A stretch of 64,000 nt of DNA from Paenibacillus sp. H1-7 (GCF_022354825.1 NZ_CP031168.1:4155501-4219500); one strand, 5' to 3'. Counted from the first letter of the stretch, positions 35,287 to 45,040 are shown. Notes: generated by a model from the sequence alone, not told the origin. Numbers and translations are program-made.

Positions 35287-35457
35287 ATGCTACAAGTCAT
35301 GATGCGTTTCCCGCTGCTGATGTTTAGTTACCTATCATCACCGCCTATGCATGGCGACGAAGGAACGGAAGCAAAGGACGATGGAAACATGACGGACGAC
35401 TGCAAAGAAAATCTGGATTGTATCCCCTTTGAAGGAGGAGACAAAATTGAGAAATAA
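35287..35457 (+). CDS. Possible small leader ORF overlapping the next gene
   Basis: A 56-codon frame with AAAGGAG nine bases before its ATG. It ends eleven bases inside the next gene, and its codons contain that gene's ribosome binding site, as in translational coupling. The peptide (MLQVMMRFPLLMFSYL start, acidic tail) matches nothing I know. It may be chance. Confidence 0.3.
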   Translation: MLQVMMRFPLLMFSYLSSPPMHGDEGTEAKDDGNMTDDCKENLDCIPFEGGDKIEK

Positions 35458-36643
35458 CCGCAAATTCCAAGAGCGGCTCGGAACATTACGGACTGTAATG
35501 GACGGTTACGTAGAAAGCGGGAAAATACCCGGCATCGTGACTTTAGTCAGCCGAAGAGGCGAAGTGGTTGTCGATGCCTTCGGCAAGCAATCGCTAGGAG
35601 GTGGATCGATGCGCCGCGACTCGATTTTCCGGATTTCCTCCATGACCAAACCAATCGTGGCGGCTGCCGCTATGATTCTGGTGGAGGAATGCAAGCTCCG
35701 CCTCAATGACCGGATAGACGACCTGCTGCCGGAGCTTGCAGACCGTAAGGTGCTGAGACGAATCGATAGCCCGCTAGACGACACGGTGCCTGCAAACAGA
35801 CCCATAACCTTAAGGGACCTGCTGACCTTTAAGCTCGGCATCGGAATCGTAATGGCTCCGCCAGGACTGTATCCGATTCAGATAGCTTTGGATGAGGCGG
35901 GACTTACCCCGGGACCAAATCCGCTCAAAGTCGCTCCGGATGAATATATGAGCCGGCTCGGACGCTTGCCGCTTATTCATCAACCGGGAGAGAAATGGAT
36001 GTATCACCTCGGTTCCGACATTCTCGGCATACTGGTCGCCCGGGCTAGCGGGCAATCGCTTGAGCAGTTTTTGCACACGCGATTGTTCGCACCGCTAGGC
36101 ATGAAGGATACCGGGTTTCACGTTCCGGCGGAGAAGCTGAACCGGTTCACATCCAGCTACATGGCCGGTAAAGAAACCGGGGAATTGGCAGTTCACGATG
36201 AAGCTTCCGCTAGCCGCTGGGCAGAGCCTCCCTTGTTTCCTTCCGGCGGAGGCGGACTGGTTTCGACCGTCGATGACTATTTGGCTTTCTGTCAGATGAT
36301 GCTCGACAAAGGGGTGCATAATGGCGAGCGCATTTTGTCAAGACCCTCCATTGAGCTGATGATTACCGATCATCTGACGCCGGAGCAGAAGGCGGACGCC
36401 CGCATCTTTTTCGGGGAGCATAGCGGCTGGGGCTTCGGACTTGCGGTCAATACTCGTCGTGTCGATCTGGCTACGGTTCCGGGGCGTTTCGGATGGGACG
36501 GAGGCATTGGTACAACTGCATATACCGATCCCGTAGAAGGGGTTATCGGCATACTGATGACTCAGCGTCTGATGGAATCTCCTGAGCCTCCCGGTGTGTT
36601 TCTCGATTTCTGGACATCGGCGTACCAATCTATAGATGATTAG
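35447..36643 (+). CDS. Beta-lactamase-fold serine hydrolase (class C/EstB-like)
   Basis: A 398-residue member of the class C beta-lactamase/esterase superfamily. The nucleophile is S65 in S-M-T-K68, and the second motif tyrosine is Y186 in MYHLGSDILG. The C-terminal HSGWGFGLAV and GRFGWDGGIGTTAY supply the third motif region. No signal peptide is visible, so it is probably a cytoplasmic esterase or peptidase and not a true beta-lactamase. TTG 35447 follows AAGGAGGAG by six bases; an earlier in-frame TTG at 35429 would overlap that site. Confidence 0.88.
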   Translation: MRNNRKFQERLGTLRTVMDGYVESGKIPGIVTLVSRRGEVVVDAFGKQSLGGGSMRRDSIFRISSMTKPIVAAAAMILVEECKLRLNDRIDDLLPELADRKVLRRIDSPLDDTVPANRPITLRDLLTFKLGIGIVMAPPGLYPIQIALDEAGLTPGPNPLKVAPDEYMSRLGRLPLIHQPGEKWMYHLGSDILGILVARASGQSLEQFLHTRLFAPLGMKDTGFHVPAEKLNRFTSSYMAGKETGELAVHDEASASRWAEPPLFPSGGGGLVSTVDDYLAFCQMMLDKGVHNGERILSRPSIELMITDHLTPEQKADARIFFGEHSGWGFGLAVNTRRVDLATVPGRFGWDGGIGTTAYTDPVEGVIGILMTQRLMESPEPPGVFLDFWTSAYQSIDD

Positions 36644-36731
36644 GACTATTACTTAAGGGTTGAACGGACAAAGATTCGAATTTTGAAGCATACTAAAAGA
36701 TGCGATTTACATTAAGCCCAAGGAGATGGTA

Positions 36732-37160
36732 ATGATGACAACACGGTTAATTGCCTATTTGGTTATGGATGGTAATGCAAGAGAAGCGATTCAATTTTAT
36801 GTACAAGCACTCGATGCGAAATTAATGTTTCAGCAAACGTTCGGGGAGATGCCGGAAAACCCGGATTTCCCGTTGCCTGCTGAAAGCAAAGAACGGATTG
36901 CTCACGCCATGCTGAAAGTCGGAGAAAGCGATTTGATGCTTTCCGATACATTCCCGGGTCACCCGCATCAATCGGGCAATCAAGTAACGATCTGTATTTC
37001 GACGAAAGACAAAGAGAGTGCCGCGAAAATGTTCGATGCCTTATCGCAGGGCGGTAATGTCGGCATGCCCCTGCAGGAAACTCACTTTAGCCCGGCGTAT
37101 GGTTCGGTAACGGACAAGTTCGGCGTAGGCTTCCAGGTGTTCACAGAAGGGATGATGTAA
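36732..37160 (+). CDS. PhnB/YjdN-like VOC protein
   Basis: A VOC-fold protein of the PhnB-like group (about 142 residues). Landmarks are IAYLVMDGNAREAIQFYVQAL, HAMLKVGESDLMLSDTFPG and YGSVTDKFGVGFQVF. Its biochemical role is not known. AAGGAG precedes a cluster of ATG codons; 36732 or 36735 has the best spacing, while ATG 36726 is too close. Confidence 0.85.
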   Translation: MMTTRLIAYLVMDGNAREAIQFYVQALDAKLMFQQTFGEMPENPDFPLPAESKERIAHAMLKVGESDLMLSDTFPGHPHQSGNQVTICISTKDKESAAKMFDALSQGGNVGMPLQETHFSPAYGSVTDKFGVGFQVFTEGMM

Positions 37161-37210
37161 GATCAATTCCTGGATCTGAGGAACCTCATACATCCAGGTG
37201 GTCATATACG

Positions 37211-37249
37211 ACGGAGCGCAAGAGCCAATGCTTGCTCTCCGTTTTTTTG
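37211..37249 (+). terminator. Rho-independent terminator
   Basis: ACGGAG (37211-37216) pairs with CTCCGT (37237-37242), with further inner AGAGC/GCTCT pairing, followed by seven T. Confidence 0.8.
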
Positions 37250-37292
37250 CATTGATTATAATGCAGCTTGGGAGCCTTATCCAATTTTTATA

Positions 37293-37424
37293 TTTACTCT
37301 CTTGAGGTACTGGATTATAATAGCTAAGGGAGATATGTAGCTTGCCTAAATGTTTTTGAATTCAGGATTGATGGAAGTTGAAGCCGTCCTGCAACCTTAT
37401 CACGCAGAAATGATAACGGTTACA
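37293..37424 (+). promoter_or_regulatory. GH97 promoter and cre-like operator
   Basis: TTTACT (37293-37298), 17-base spacer and TATAAT (37316-37321) form the promoter. In the 130-base leader, TGATAACGGTTACA (37411-37424) matches the cre consensus TGWAANCGNTNWCA except at one position. Repression by a LacI/CcpA-type factor is inferred. Confidence 0.55.
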
Positions 37425-37459
37425 AAGGCGGACTATCTTAATGTCTGGAGGTTCACTCT

Positions 37460-39385
37460 ATGCAGAAGGAAACGAATCAATCAGTGGAAGGAAAAGCAGC
37501 TGTACAAGAGGCAACTAGAAGAACTCAACGGGTAGTCCGATTACAGGAAGTGGAAGTAAAGAGTCCTGACGGTACCGTCGCATTCATTTTGGGCTCCAAC
37601 CCAGAGCGCTTGACCTACACGGTGAGTCTGGATAACAAGCCGGTAATTGAACGGTCGCAGTTGGACATGAGGCTCGACGGGTACCATCTTTCATCAGGAG
37701 TCGTCATGAACCAGGTGGAGTCCTATTCGATCAATGAGACATTTACTTACCACGGAGTCCACAGCCTGGCAAAAAATGAGTGCAACGGCGTTCGGATTTC
37801 GCTGACACACGATCTGAGCATGACAACGTATACGCTGGAGGTTCGCGTATTTAACGACGGAGTGGCCTTCCGGCATATCATTCAAGACGATAGTAACCGT
37901 ACGCACGTACCGGACGAGCATACCGAGCTGTTGATTCCTGCCGGATCCACAGCGTGGTTTCACGGCTTGGACGGTCATTATGAAGCGGAATATGATCAAG
38001 TCGAGATTTCCGATGTGGAAGCAGGGACATGGGCGGGACCGCCTCTAACGTTCCAGCTGCCCGAGAACGGTGGTTACGGGGCGATTACTGAGGCTAATCT
38101 GGTTAACTACAGCGGCATGGCATTGGAGAGCGACGGGCGAAGAGGCTGGAGAATCGCATTGGCACATCGTCATCCGATTAACTATCCTTACGAGCTGCGT
38201 TATGGACGAGAGGAGGCGAAGCGTCTCGCAGCACCGGCATCGGTCGAAGGCACCGTTACTACGCCATGGCGGGTTGTAATTGTTGCCCGTGACCTGAATG
38301 CTCTGGTGAACAGCGATATGCTGCCAAGCTTGTGTCCTCCTGCCGATGAGAAGCTGTTCCCGCAAGGCATCCAAACATCTTGGGTGGAACCGGGACTTGC
38401 CGTGTGGGATTACGTCGATCGCAATTACGAGCCACGGCCTGAGGACGTGGACCGCTTCGAGCTGATGAAGCGTTTCTCCGACATGGGAGGTCGGATCGGG
38501 GCGAAATACCATATCATTGAAGGATTTGCTTACCGTTGGACCGATGAGCAAATACGCGAGATTGTCGAGTATTCTAATGAACGAGGCGTAAGGTTGATGT
38601 TCTGGAGACACAGCAATCAGCTTCGTACGGAGGAGAGCCGGGAAGAATTCTTCTCGCGACTGCACCGTCTTGGCGTATCCGGAGCGAAGATCGATTTCTT
38701 CGACCATGAAGCCAAGGAAAATATTGACTTGTATGAGGCACTGCTGCTTAAAGCGGCCGAGTACCAGCTCGTAATAAATTTCCATGGGTCGAACAAGCCG
38801 ACAGGACGGTTGAGAACTTGGCCGAATGCAATGATCTATGAAGGGATTCGGGGCATGGAATCGAGCGCGCTGCAGCAGCGGGCCCGCCATCAAACCACAT
38901 TGCCATTCACCCGTTATCTTGCAGGACCGGCCGATTATACGACAATGATTTTCACCGAACGGAGAAGGGACTCCTCGGTGGCGCATCAGATTGCATCGCT
39001 CGCCACGTTCCAAAGCCCGATGCTGACCCTTGCGGCCCATCCGCAGAGCATCTTGGACAGCCCGGCCAGAGACGTGATCCAAAGCATCCAAGCGGTGTGG
39101 GATGAGACGATCGTATTGCCGGAATCAAAGATTGGCGAGTTGACCGTGTTTGCAAGAAGGAGCGGCTCGATGTGGATGCTGGCCGTCATGAGCGCCGGAC
39201 CGGAGAGAACCGTCAGCATACCGTTATCGTTCCTCGAGGATCAGGAATACCGTGCAACCCTGGTAAAGGATCAGACGGATGATTCGAGCTCGGTCGTCGT
39301 TGAGGAAAGCATGGTCCATTCAGACGACACTTTGACTATTGAACTGAACAGCGGCGGCGGCTTCGTCGCGCGCTTTGTGAAATAA
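37460..39385 (+). CDS. Glycoside hydrolase family 97, retaining alpha-galactosidase type
   Basis: A 641-residue GH97 enzyme: an N-terminal beta-sandwich (about 30-290), a catalytic barrel (about 300-560) and a small C-terminal sheet. D412 in GAKIDFFDHE aligns with the nucleophile of retaining GH97 enzymes, and E461 in MIYEGIRGME with the acid/base; the inverting SusB type has glutamates instead. Expected reaction: hydrolysis of alpha-galactosides with retention. No signal peptide is seen, so it likely acts on imported oligosaccharides. GGAGG lies ten bases before ATG. It is monocistronic, bounded by terminators. Confidence 0.88.
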   Translation: MQKETNQSVEGKAAVQEATRRTQRVVRLQEVEVKSPDGTVAFILGSNPERLTYTVSLDNKPVIERSQLDMRLDGYHLSSGVVMNQVESYSINETFTYHGVHSLAKNECNGVRISLTHDLSMTTYTLEVRVFNDGVAFRHIIQDDSNRTHVPDEHTELLIPAGSTAWFHGLDGHYEAEYDQVEISDVEAGTWAGPPLTFQLPENGGYGAITEANLVNYSGMALESDGRRGWRIALAHRHPINYPYELRYGREEAKRLAAPASVEGTVTTPWRVVIVARDLNALVNSDMLPSLCPPADEKLFPQGIQTSWVEPGLAVWDYVDRNYEPRPEDVDRFELMKRFSDMGGRIGAKYHIIEGFAYRWTDEQIREIVEYSNERGVRLMFWRHSNQLRTEESREEFFSRLHRLGVSGAKIDFFDHEAKENIDLYEALLLKAAEYQLVINFHGSNKPTGRLRTWPNAMIYEGIRGMESSALQQRARHQTTLPFTRYLAGPADYTTMIFTERRRDSSVAHQIASLATFQSPMLTLAAHPQSILDSPARDVIQSIQAVWDETIVLPESKIGELTVFARRSGSMWMLAVMSAGPERTVSIPLSFLEDQEYRATLVKDQTDDSSSVVVEESMVHSDDTLTIELNSGGGFVARFVK

Positions 39386-39422
39386 CGATTGCAATCGCTG
39401 CATAAGCAGCGGAGCAACATGG

Positions 39423-39452
39423 GACTCCTTCCGACGACGGGAGGAGTCTTTT
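39423..39452 (+). terminator. Rho-independent terminator
   Basis: GACTCCTTCC pairs with GGGAGGAGTC (39439-39448) with one mismatch, followed by TTTT. A 12-bp palindrome CGATTGCAATCG (39386-39397) directly follows the GH97 stop codon. Confidence 0.75.
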
Positions 39453-39582
39453 GTGCTGCCTCCATACCGGACTAGAAAATACACACAATTGTAAACACTA
39501 TGCAAAATTTTTGCGGGATGGATTACATTTAGCTTGTTTATACGATAATATAAAGAGATGAAAGATGATTAGGAGTGGAACA

Positions 39583-40065
39583 ATGAGCACAGAAGAGATA
39601 GTACTGACAAAAGAAGGCTTGGCCAAATTGGAGGAGGAGCTCCGGGACCTGAAGACGGTCAAGCGCAAGGAACTGGCCGAACGCCTTAAAGTAGCGATCA
39701 GCTACGGAGATCTTAGAGAGAACAGCGAATATCATTCCGCCAAGGAAGATCAGGCGTTTATGGAAACAAGAATTTTGACTTTGGAGCGGATGCTGAAAAA
39801 CGCGAGAGTCGTTGACAGTGAGGCGATTAGTTCAAACGAAGTCGGAGTGGGCTCGGTTGTTATTTTAAATGACCTGGAATTCTCGGAAAAGATTGAATAC
39901 CGGATCGTAGGCCCGGCGGAAGCGAACGTGGCAGAGGATAAAATATCTTATGAAAGTCCGCTCGGTAAAGAGCTGATCGGCAAAAAAGTAGGAGACATTA
40001 TTAACGTGAACGCTCCTATGGGAATTATCAAGTATGAGCTGCTGGAGATTAAATCCGGCGTATAG
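39583..40065 (+). CDS. greA: Transcript cleavage factor GreA
   Basis: A 160-residue GreA-family factor that rescues backtracked RNA polymerase by stimulating RNA cleavage. The N-terminal coiled coil carries [13 protein letters not shown] and the acidic tip region ([20 protein letters not shown]). The C-terminal FKBP-like domain shows [19 protein letters not shown] and [17 protein letters not shown] 39583 follows AGGAGTGG; ATG 39565 has no site. Standard length. It may be a paralogue of the housekeeping copy, which I cannot judge from this window. Confidence 0.92.
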   Translation: MSTEEIVLTKEGLAKLEEELRDLKTVKRKELAERLKVAISYGDLRENSEYHSAKEDQAFMETRILTLERMLKNARVVDSEAISSNEVGVGSVVILNDLEFSEKIEYRIVGPAEANVAEDKISYESPLGKELIGKKVGDIINVNAPMGIIKYELLEIKSGV

Positions 40066-40082
40066 CTAGGCTTAGACAGCTT

Positions 40083-40115
40083 AAAGCAGACGGAGATTTC
40101 CGTCTGCTTTTTTGC
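40083..40115 (+). terminator. Rho-independent terminator
   Basis: A perfect 12-bp stem, AAAGCAGACGGA (40083-40094) with TCCGTCTGCTTT (40099-40110), loop GATT and a T run. Confidence 0.92.
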
Positions 40116-40255
40116 TTGTTCGGCTCTGCAGCTTGGCAATCCATGTCTAGAAAGCAGGACTTATTCCTGAATCTGCCGAAATGGATAAACAAACCTGGTT
40201 TACATCATGGCCGATTCATATAGATAAAGATAGTCAAGTTTAGGGAGAGTTCGAT

Positions 40256-42319
40256 ATGGACCTTGAGTATAACAGTCTTGCTCAACGAGAAAACCAATAT
40301 ATTGTCGGCCGTGAGGCGGAATTAGAGCGGTTTAGTAGCATGCTTGCTGCTGAGCATGGAGGAAGCCGGGCGTCGGTCCTTCATATTTATGGTACAGGAG
40401 GATTGGGGAAAAGCACTTATCTACGGCTATGCCGAGAGTTATCCGTAGATAGAGGCTGCTGGTTTGTTCTGATGGACAGCAGGGATTTCGTTCATACGGA
40501 AGACGAGTTTTGCTCTGCATTACTAAATCAGTTAACGAGACAAAACAGTAACGGGAAGGCCCGGGTCACGGGTGGGGAAAGTGCAAGAGAGCGAGCTCTG
40601 GATTGGATAGAACAAGCATCAACCGAACGCAGAGTAATCATCGCGTTGGATACGTTCGAAGAAATGATCGATATGGAAGCTTGGATGCGAGACCGTTTTA
40701 TTCCGTGGCTCCCTAAGGGAACCGTTGTCCTCTCGGCGGGACGGCATCCTCTGAAAGGCGGTTGGATTACATCTCCTGTATGGCGGGAGCTGATAAGCCA
40801 GCTGCGGCTGCCTCCGCTGGATAAAGAAGAGTGCTTGAAGTATACGAAATTATGCGGAATTCAAGATGCAGAACAAATGGAGTCCATATGGATTCGGTCC
40901 AAGGGACACCCCTTAACGTTGTCTCTGGCTGTGGCTTCTTACGCATATGAAGGTGAACTCAGCAAACATTCGGAAGTGGACTGGTTCGGAGAGCTTGCTT
41001 CCTTATGGCTGAAGGAATATCCGGACCGCGAGCTGAGAAGCGTAGTTGAGGCCGCCTCGGTATTGCGACGGTTCGATCAGGAGCTATTGTCCTTCGTTAT
41101 GGAAAAAGAGATCGACGCGCAGGTTGTGGATAAGCTGAAAAGCTTGTCGTTTGTGCATAAATCGGTGAACGGCTGGCAGCTGCATGATTTGATGAGCGAA
41201 ATAACAAGTTGTCAATTGAAAGACAGGGCACCGAAGCTATACAAGCGATATATTGAAAGAAGCGCGATCTATTATGCAGAGGCTATTCTGACTGCGGCTG
41301 GGAACAAGGGGATGGCTTGGGAAATAGGGGAATTGTTTCGTTATGCAGGCATTAAGGTGCTCAAAGCGATGGCGAGAGACAACACGACGAGTTATTCGTA
41401 CTATTGGGAGACGGTCACGGAATCTTCTTTGCAGGATGTTTTTCGTTACATCGAATGGCGTGAGCAGTGCACCGAGGGCATTTTCGGAATGGAGACCGAT
41501 CCGGATACCGGCGAGCAGTTTGTACTCGAATACTCGGTAGAAGCGCTGCGGTATAATTTTTCCGGTGTAGACGTTCGGGCTTTGTTCCAAAAAGCCCCTG
41601 AATCTCTCAAGCTGCTGCGTGATAGGGAAGGGAGGGTTCATGCCCTGGCCGTTATCATTCCGATTCATTCAGAGACTCTGCCATTGCTTGAGGAGGATCC
41701 TTTATGCCGGCCTTATCTAAATGCTTTGTCCGCCGAAGAGAGAAGCAAATTGGAGGCTCCGCGCGATCGTCCATCGGGCTGGTTTATGCGTTCCATGGAC
41801 TTTATCGATCTTATGAACTCCAGTGCGCGTTCGCAGGGGGTCTATCTGATTTATGCACATATGTGTTCCGGAGGACTATTCGTATGTTCACCTTACCCGA
41901 GCGAAATTTCCAGCAGAATCTATCCCGAGCTCGGCTTCTGTATCGTGGACAATGCATGGCATGATTATTATGCCGGCTTCGATCAAACTCCGACCTATGC
42001 TATCGATACGAGGGGCAGTAAGCTGCGTTTATTCCTGGAAGGCTTGCTTAAGCAAGCGGGTATCCGATGGCAGCAAGCACCGCCGATTCCGCTCCCGGAA
42101 ACGAGAGGAACTCGTATGGCGGATTTAATGAAACAGTTCACGAACCGGGAGCAGGAGGTTATCGAGCTCGTTCTCTCGGGCTGCTCGAATGCGGAAGTTG
42201 CCAACAAGCTGTATATTAGCGAAGTGACGGTAAAAAAACATTTGAAGTCCATTTATGCCAAGCTTGGAATTAATACAAGAACCCAGCTTGCCAGCAAAAT
42301 GATGGCTGAATCAGGATAA
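40256..42319 (+). CDS. STAND-type ATPase transcription regulator with LuxR HTH
   Basis: A 687-residue regulator combining an N-terminal NTPase of the STAND/AAA type with a C-terminal LuxR HTH. Walker A is GTGGLGKST (46-54); a Walker B-like IIALDTFEEMID and the sensor-like GTVVLSAGRHP follow. The HTH is residues about 625-682 (LTNREQEVIELV-like FTNREQEVIELVLSGCSNAEVA region, then EVTVKKHLKSIYAKLGI). The middle lacks obvious TPRs, unlike MalT. GGGAGAG precedes ATG. It lies before a P450 and a dehydrogenase on the same strand and is their probable activator. Confidence 0.85.
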   Translation: MDLEYNSLAQRENQYIVGREAELERFSSMLAAEHGGSRASVLHIYGTGGLGKSTYLRLCRELSVDRGCWFVLMDSRDFVHTEDEFCSALLNQLTRQNSNGKARVTGGESARERALDWIEQASTERRVIIALDTFEEMIDMEAWMRDRFIPWLPKGTVVLSAGRHPLKGGWITSPVWRELISQLRLPPLDKEECLKYTKLCGIQDAEQMESIWIRSKGHPLTLSLAVASYAYEGELSKHSEVDWFGELASLWLKEYPDRELRSVVEAASVLRRFDQELLSFVMEKEIDAQVVDKLKSLSFVHKSVNGWQLHDLMSEITSCQLKDRAPKLYKRYIERSAIYYAEAILTAAGNKGMAWEIGELFRYAGIKVLKAMARDNTTSYSYYWETVTESSLQDVFRYIEWREQCTEGIFGMETDPDTGEQFVLEYSVEALRYNFSGVDVRALFQKAPESLKLLRDREGRVHALAVIIPIHSETLPLLEEDPLCRPYLNALSAEERSKLEAPRDRPSGWFMRSMDFIDLMNSSARSQGVYLIYAHMCSGGLFVCSPYPSEISSRIYPELGFCIVDNAWHDYYAGFDQTPTYAIDTRGSKLRLFLEGLLKQAGIRWQQAPPIPLPETRGTRMADLMKQFTNREQEVIELVLSGCSNAEVANKLYISEVTVKKHLKSIYAKLGINTRTQLASKMMAESG

Positions 42320-42410
42320 AACAAAAGCGCCGACCCCGCACAAGATGCCGCAGGAACGATGAAGCAGCCTTCAAATAGCTGTCGCCGGAGACGACGGGCT
42401 TTATCTTAAT

Positions 42411-42463
42411 TTGCACTGACCTTCTCCTATCCTATAGAAGCCTAAAAAGTATCCTTACGGATA
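42411..42463 (+). promoter_or_regulatory. Candidate P450 promoter with dyad
   Basis: TTGCAC (42411-42416), 16-base spacer, TATAGA (42433-42438). The inverted repeat TATCC-TTAC-GGATA (42450-42463) falls just after the predicted start point. It could be the site for the upstream LuxR-type protein (inference). Confidence 0.4.
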
Positions 42464-42544
42464 ATATCGTTTCCTCCTGCAAGCTGTCATAATGGCTTTG
42501 CACATAACTTAGTTTCATATTGCACTTGTACTGGAGGAACGATG

Positions 42545-43888
42545 ATGAAGGCTTCAACAGATCCAACCGAATGGAGAACGACGATGATTGGCGGTTCACT
42601 ACAGGCGTTCAGAGAGGATCCGCTATTATTTATGTGCCGGCTCCATCAAAGTCATGGGGATTACGCCCGTTTCCGGCTTGGACCGCAAAGCTTTTACGCC
42701 ATATTTCAGCCGGATATGTTAAAAGAGGCTATGGTTACGAAAGCCGATGCTTTCAGCAAAGCAGGAGCATTCGACGAAATCAAGAGGTTGACGGGCGAAG
42801 GTCTTGTTATGAGCAACGGTGAGCTTCATGACAGACAGAGGCGCATCGTTCAGCCGAAGTTCACCCGCAGCCACATTCAGGCGTATGCAGCTCAGATGGC
42901 ACTAAGCACACACCGTATCATTGCGAATTGGGCGCATGTACAGGAACGTGAGCTAACCCGCGATTTATTCAAGATAACCTTCGATATCATGGCGCGCACC
43001 TTGTTCAGTTATAATTCCCAATCGACGCTGGAACAAATCGAGAAGGCCTTCGACAGCATCAACCGCATCGCTTCAGAAAAAATCCGATCGCTGATCCGGC
43101 TGCCGTTACTCATCCCTACGAGACAAAACCGTGAATATGCCGCAGCACTCCGACTGCTTGACGAAATCGTGTTCGGCATTATAGCCGAGCGCAGACAAAA
43201 CCAGGAGCGGGAGCCGCAAGATTTGTTATCCGTCTTAATGGGTTCAGTAGACGAAACCGATCAAACCGGGATGTCCGATCGCCAGCTTAGGGACGAGTTG
43301 ATGACGATGTTCCTTGCCGGACATGAAACGACGGCGCATACATTGGCTTGGGCATTCGATTATGTGATGAAGAGGCCGGACATAGAGGAAAAGCTGCTGC
43401 AGGAATGGGAGCGGGTACTTGACGGGGCATTGCCCGGTGCAGAGCATTATAATGAGCTTGAATACACGCAAAATGTATTATGGGAGACACTGCGGCTCCG
43501 GCCGGCAGGTTATTTAACCGGACGTACGGCTATGGTGGATACGAAGCTCGGAGACTTGGCGCTTCGCCGTGGCGATGCCATCATGATAAGTCCATATCCG
43601 CTTCATATGAGCCCGGCGTATTTCGAAGATCCGGAGAGCTTTCGGCCGGAACGCTTTGATAATGACTTGATGAAGAAGCTGCCGCTTATGGCATACTTTC
43701 CGTTTGGGGCCGGCCCTCGATCCTGCATAGGCAATCATTTTGCCATGCTGGAAATGGTTATTATACTGGCTGGAATTGGGCAATCGTTCCGACTGCGTCA
43801 TATAAAGGGGCATCCTCCGGTTGTTCCCGAAGCGCTGCTTACGTTATCTCCCAAAGGGGGAATTAAGGTTGTCGCTGAACGAAGATAG
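42545..43888 (+). CDS. Cytochrome P450
   Basis: A 447-residue soluble P450 monooxygenase. The I-helix motif is AGHETTAH, the K-helix E-T-L-R is in VLWETLRLRP, and the haem-binding loop is FPFGAGPRSCIG with axial C394. The sequence layout (FRPERFDNDLM, long class II-like I-helix) resembles fatty-acid or polyketide P450s of the CYP102/CYP4-like type more than CYP107. Redox partners are not encoded here. ATG 42545 has GGAGG seven bases upstream; ATG 42542 is adjacent. The substrate is unknown. Confidence 0.9.
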   Translation: MKASTDPTEWRTTMIGGSLQAFREDPLLFMCRLHQSHGDYARFRLGPQSFYAIFQPDMLKEAMVTKADAFSKAGAFDEIKRLTGEGLVMSNGELHDRQRRIVQPKFTRSHIQAYAAQMALSTHRIIANWAHVQERELTRDLFKITFDIMARTLFSYNSQSTLEQIEKAFDSINRIASEKIRSLIRLPLLIPTRQNREYAAALRLLDEIVFGIIAERRQNQEREPQDLLSVLMGSVDETDQTGMSDRQLRDELMTMFLAGHETTAHTLAWAFDYVMKRPDIEEKLLQEWERVLDGALPGAEHYNELEYTQNVLWETLRLRPAGYLTGRTAMVDTKLGDLALRRGDAIMISPYPLHMSPAYFEDPESFRPERFDNDLMKKLPLMAYFPFGAGPRSCIGNHFAMLEMVIILAGIGQSFRLRHIKGHPPVVPEALLTLSPKGGIKVVAERR

Positions 43889-43929
43889 CAGCCTCTAGTG
43901 CTCGTCCATTTGGAAATCCCCGTTCAAAG

Positions 43930-43953
43930 AGTCGCTGAGCAAGCGGCTTTTTC
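43930..43953 (+). terminator. Rho-independent terminator
   Basis: AGTCGCT (43930-43936) pairs with AGCGGCT (43942-43948), with one G-T pair, followed by TTTT. Confidence 0.72.
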
Positions 43954-44083
43954 TGCTTTGAAATCATGTACCTTCACTGATCGATAACATGCTATACTAG
44001 GCTCAGCTGTACCGGAAGCTTTAAGGCTCCCGGAAACGATGATTCCCTTTGTTGCCGGTAAAATTGGAGGAGGTACATACAGG

Positions 44084-45040
44084 ATGAAGCTTCAATGCGC
44101 AATTTTGGACGATTATCAGCAGGTTGCACTGGATATGGCAGATTGGAGTGCGATCTCCGATCGGGTAGATGTAAAAGTATTTTCTCAGCATATAGCGTCT
44201 GAGGATGAGCTTGCACAAACGCTCGAAAGCTTCGATATTATCGTTATCATGCGTGAGCGGACCCCGTTTCGCGCTTCACTGCTCGCTCGTCTGCCGAAGC
44301 TGAAGCTCTTGGTGACAACAGGGATGCGCAATGCGTCGATCGACCTTGCGGCAGCAGCCGCCAATGGCGTTGTGGTTAGCGGTACTAACGGAGTTCCCGC
44401 TCATACCGCTGAATTGACCTGGGCATTGATGCTGGGCTTGGCACGCAACATTGTCCAAGAGCATCAGGCGGTTCGCGGAGGCGGATGGCAGAGCACATTA
44501 GGAACTGATTTGTATGGTAAAACGCTCGGAGTACTCGGTCTCGGCAAGCTCGGCGGTCGGGTAGCCCAGATCGGACAAGCGTTCGGGATGAAGGTTCAAG
44601 CATGGAGCCAGAATTTAACGCAGGAGCGAGCGGACGAATTAGGCGTTCGTCGCGCTTCTTCGAAGCAGGAGCTGCTGGCAAACAGCGATTTCGTTTCGAT
44701 CCATCTGGTGCTGAGCGACCGGACAAGAGGGCTGATCGGAGCGGAGGAGCTGAAGCTGATGCGTCCGACTGCTTATTTGATCAACACGTCGCGGGCAGCG
44801 ATTGTCGATCGGGACGCCCTTGCCGAGGCACTGCAAAACGGCTGGATCGCAGGAGCCGGGCTGGATGTCTATCCGCTAGAGCCGCTGCCTGAGGACGATC
44901 TGTTCCGATCGCTTCCGAATGTACTGACAACCCCTCATCTGGGTTATGTAACCAAAGATAATTATGCGGTATTTTACCGTGATGCCGTGGAAGACATTCA
45001 GGCATTTCTGGCGGGGGCACCCGTCCGGACTCTGGGCTGA
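44084..45040 (+). CDS. D-2-hydroxyacid dehydrogenase
   Basis: A 318-residue NAD(P)-dependent dehydrogenase of the D-isomer 2-hydroxyacid family. The Rossmann loop is VLGLGKLGGRVA, and the catalytic triad is R in INTSRAAIVD, E in DVYPLEPLP and H in TPHLGYVT. Substrates could be glycerate, lactate or glyoxylate-like acids; none can be chosen. ATG 44084 follows GGAGGAGG; the frame also opens at ATG 44039 without a site. A terminator separates it from the P450, so it has its own promoter. Confidence 0.9.
   Translation: MKLQCAILDDYQQVALDMADWSAISDRVDVKVFSQHIASEDELAQTLESFDIIVIMRERTPFRASLLARLPKLKLLVTTGMRNASIDLAAAAANGVVVSGTNGVPAHTAELTWALMLGLARNIVQEHQAVRGGGWQSTLGTDLYGKTLGVLGLGKLGGRVAQIGQAFGMKVQAWSQNLTQERADELGVRRASSKQELLANSDFVSIHLVLSDRTRGLIGAEELKLMRPTAYLINTSRAAIVDRDALAEALQNGWIAGAGLDVYPLEPLPEDDLFRSLPNVLTTPHLGYVTKDNYAVFYRDAVEDIQAFLAGAPVRTLG

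Noticed and set aside
35447..36643. True class C beta-lactamase
   Set aside because: No signal peptide, and the YxN motif is YHL; it belongs to the broader esterase/hydrolase group.
38045..39091. 348-codon frame opposite the GH97 gene
   Set aside because: Same reasoning: the + strand GH97 with catalytic residues is clearly real.
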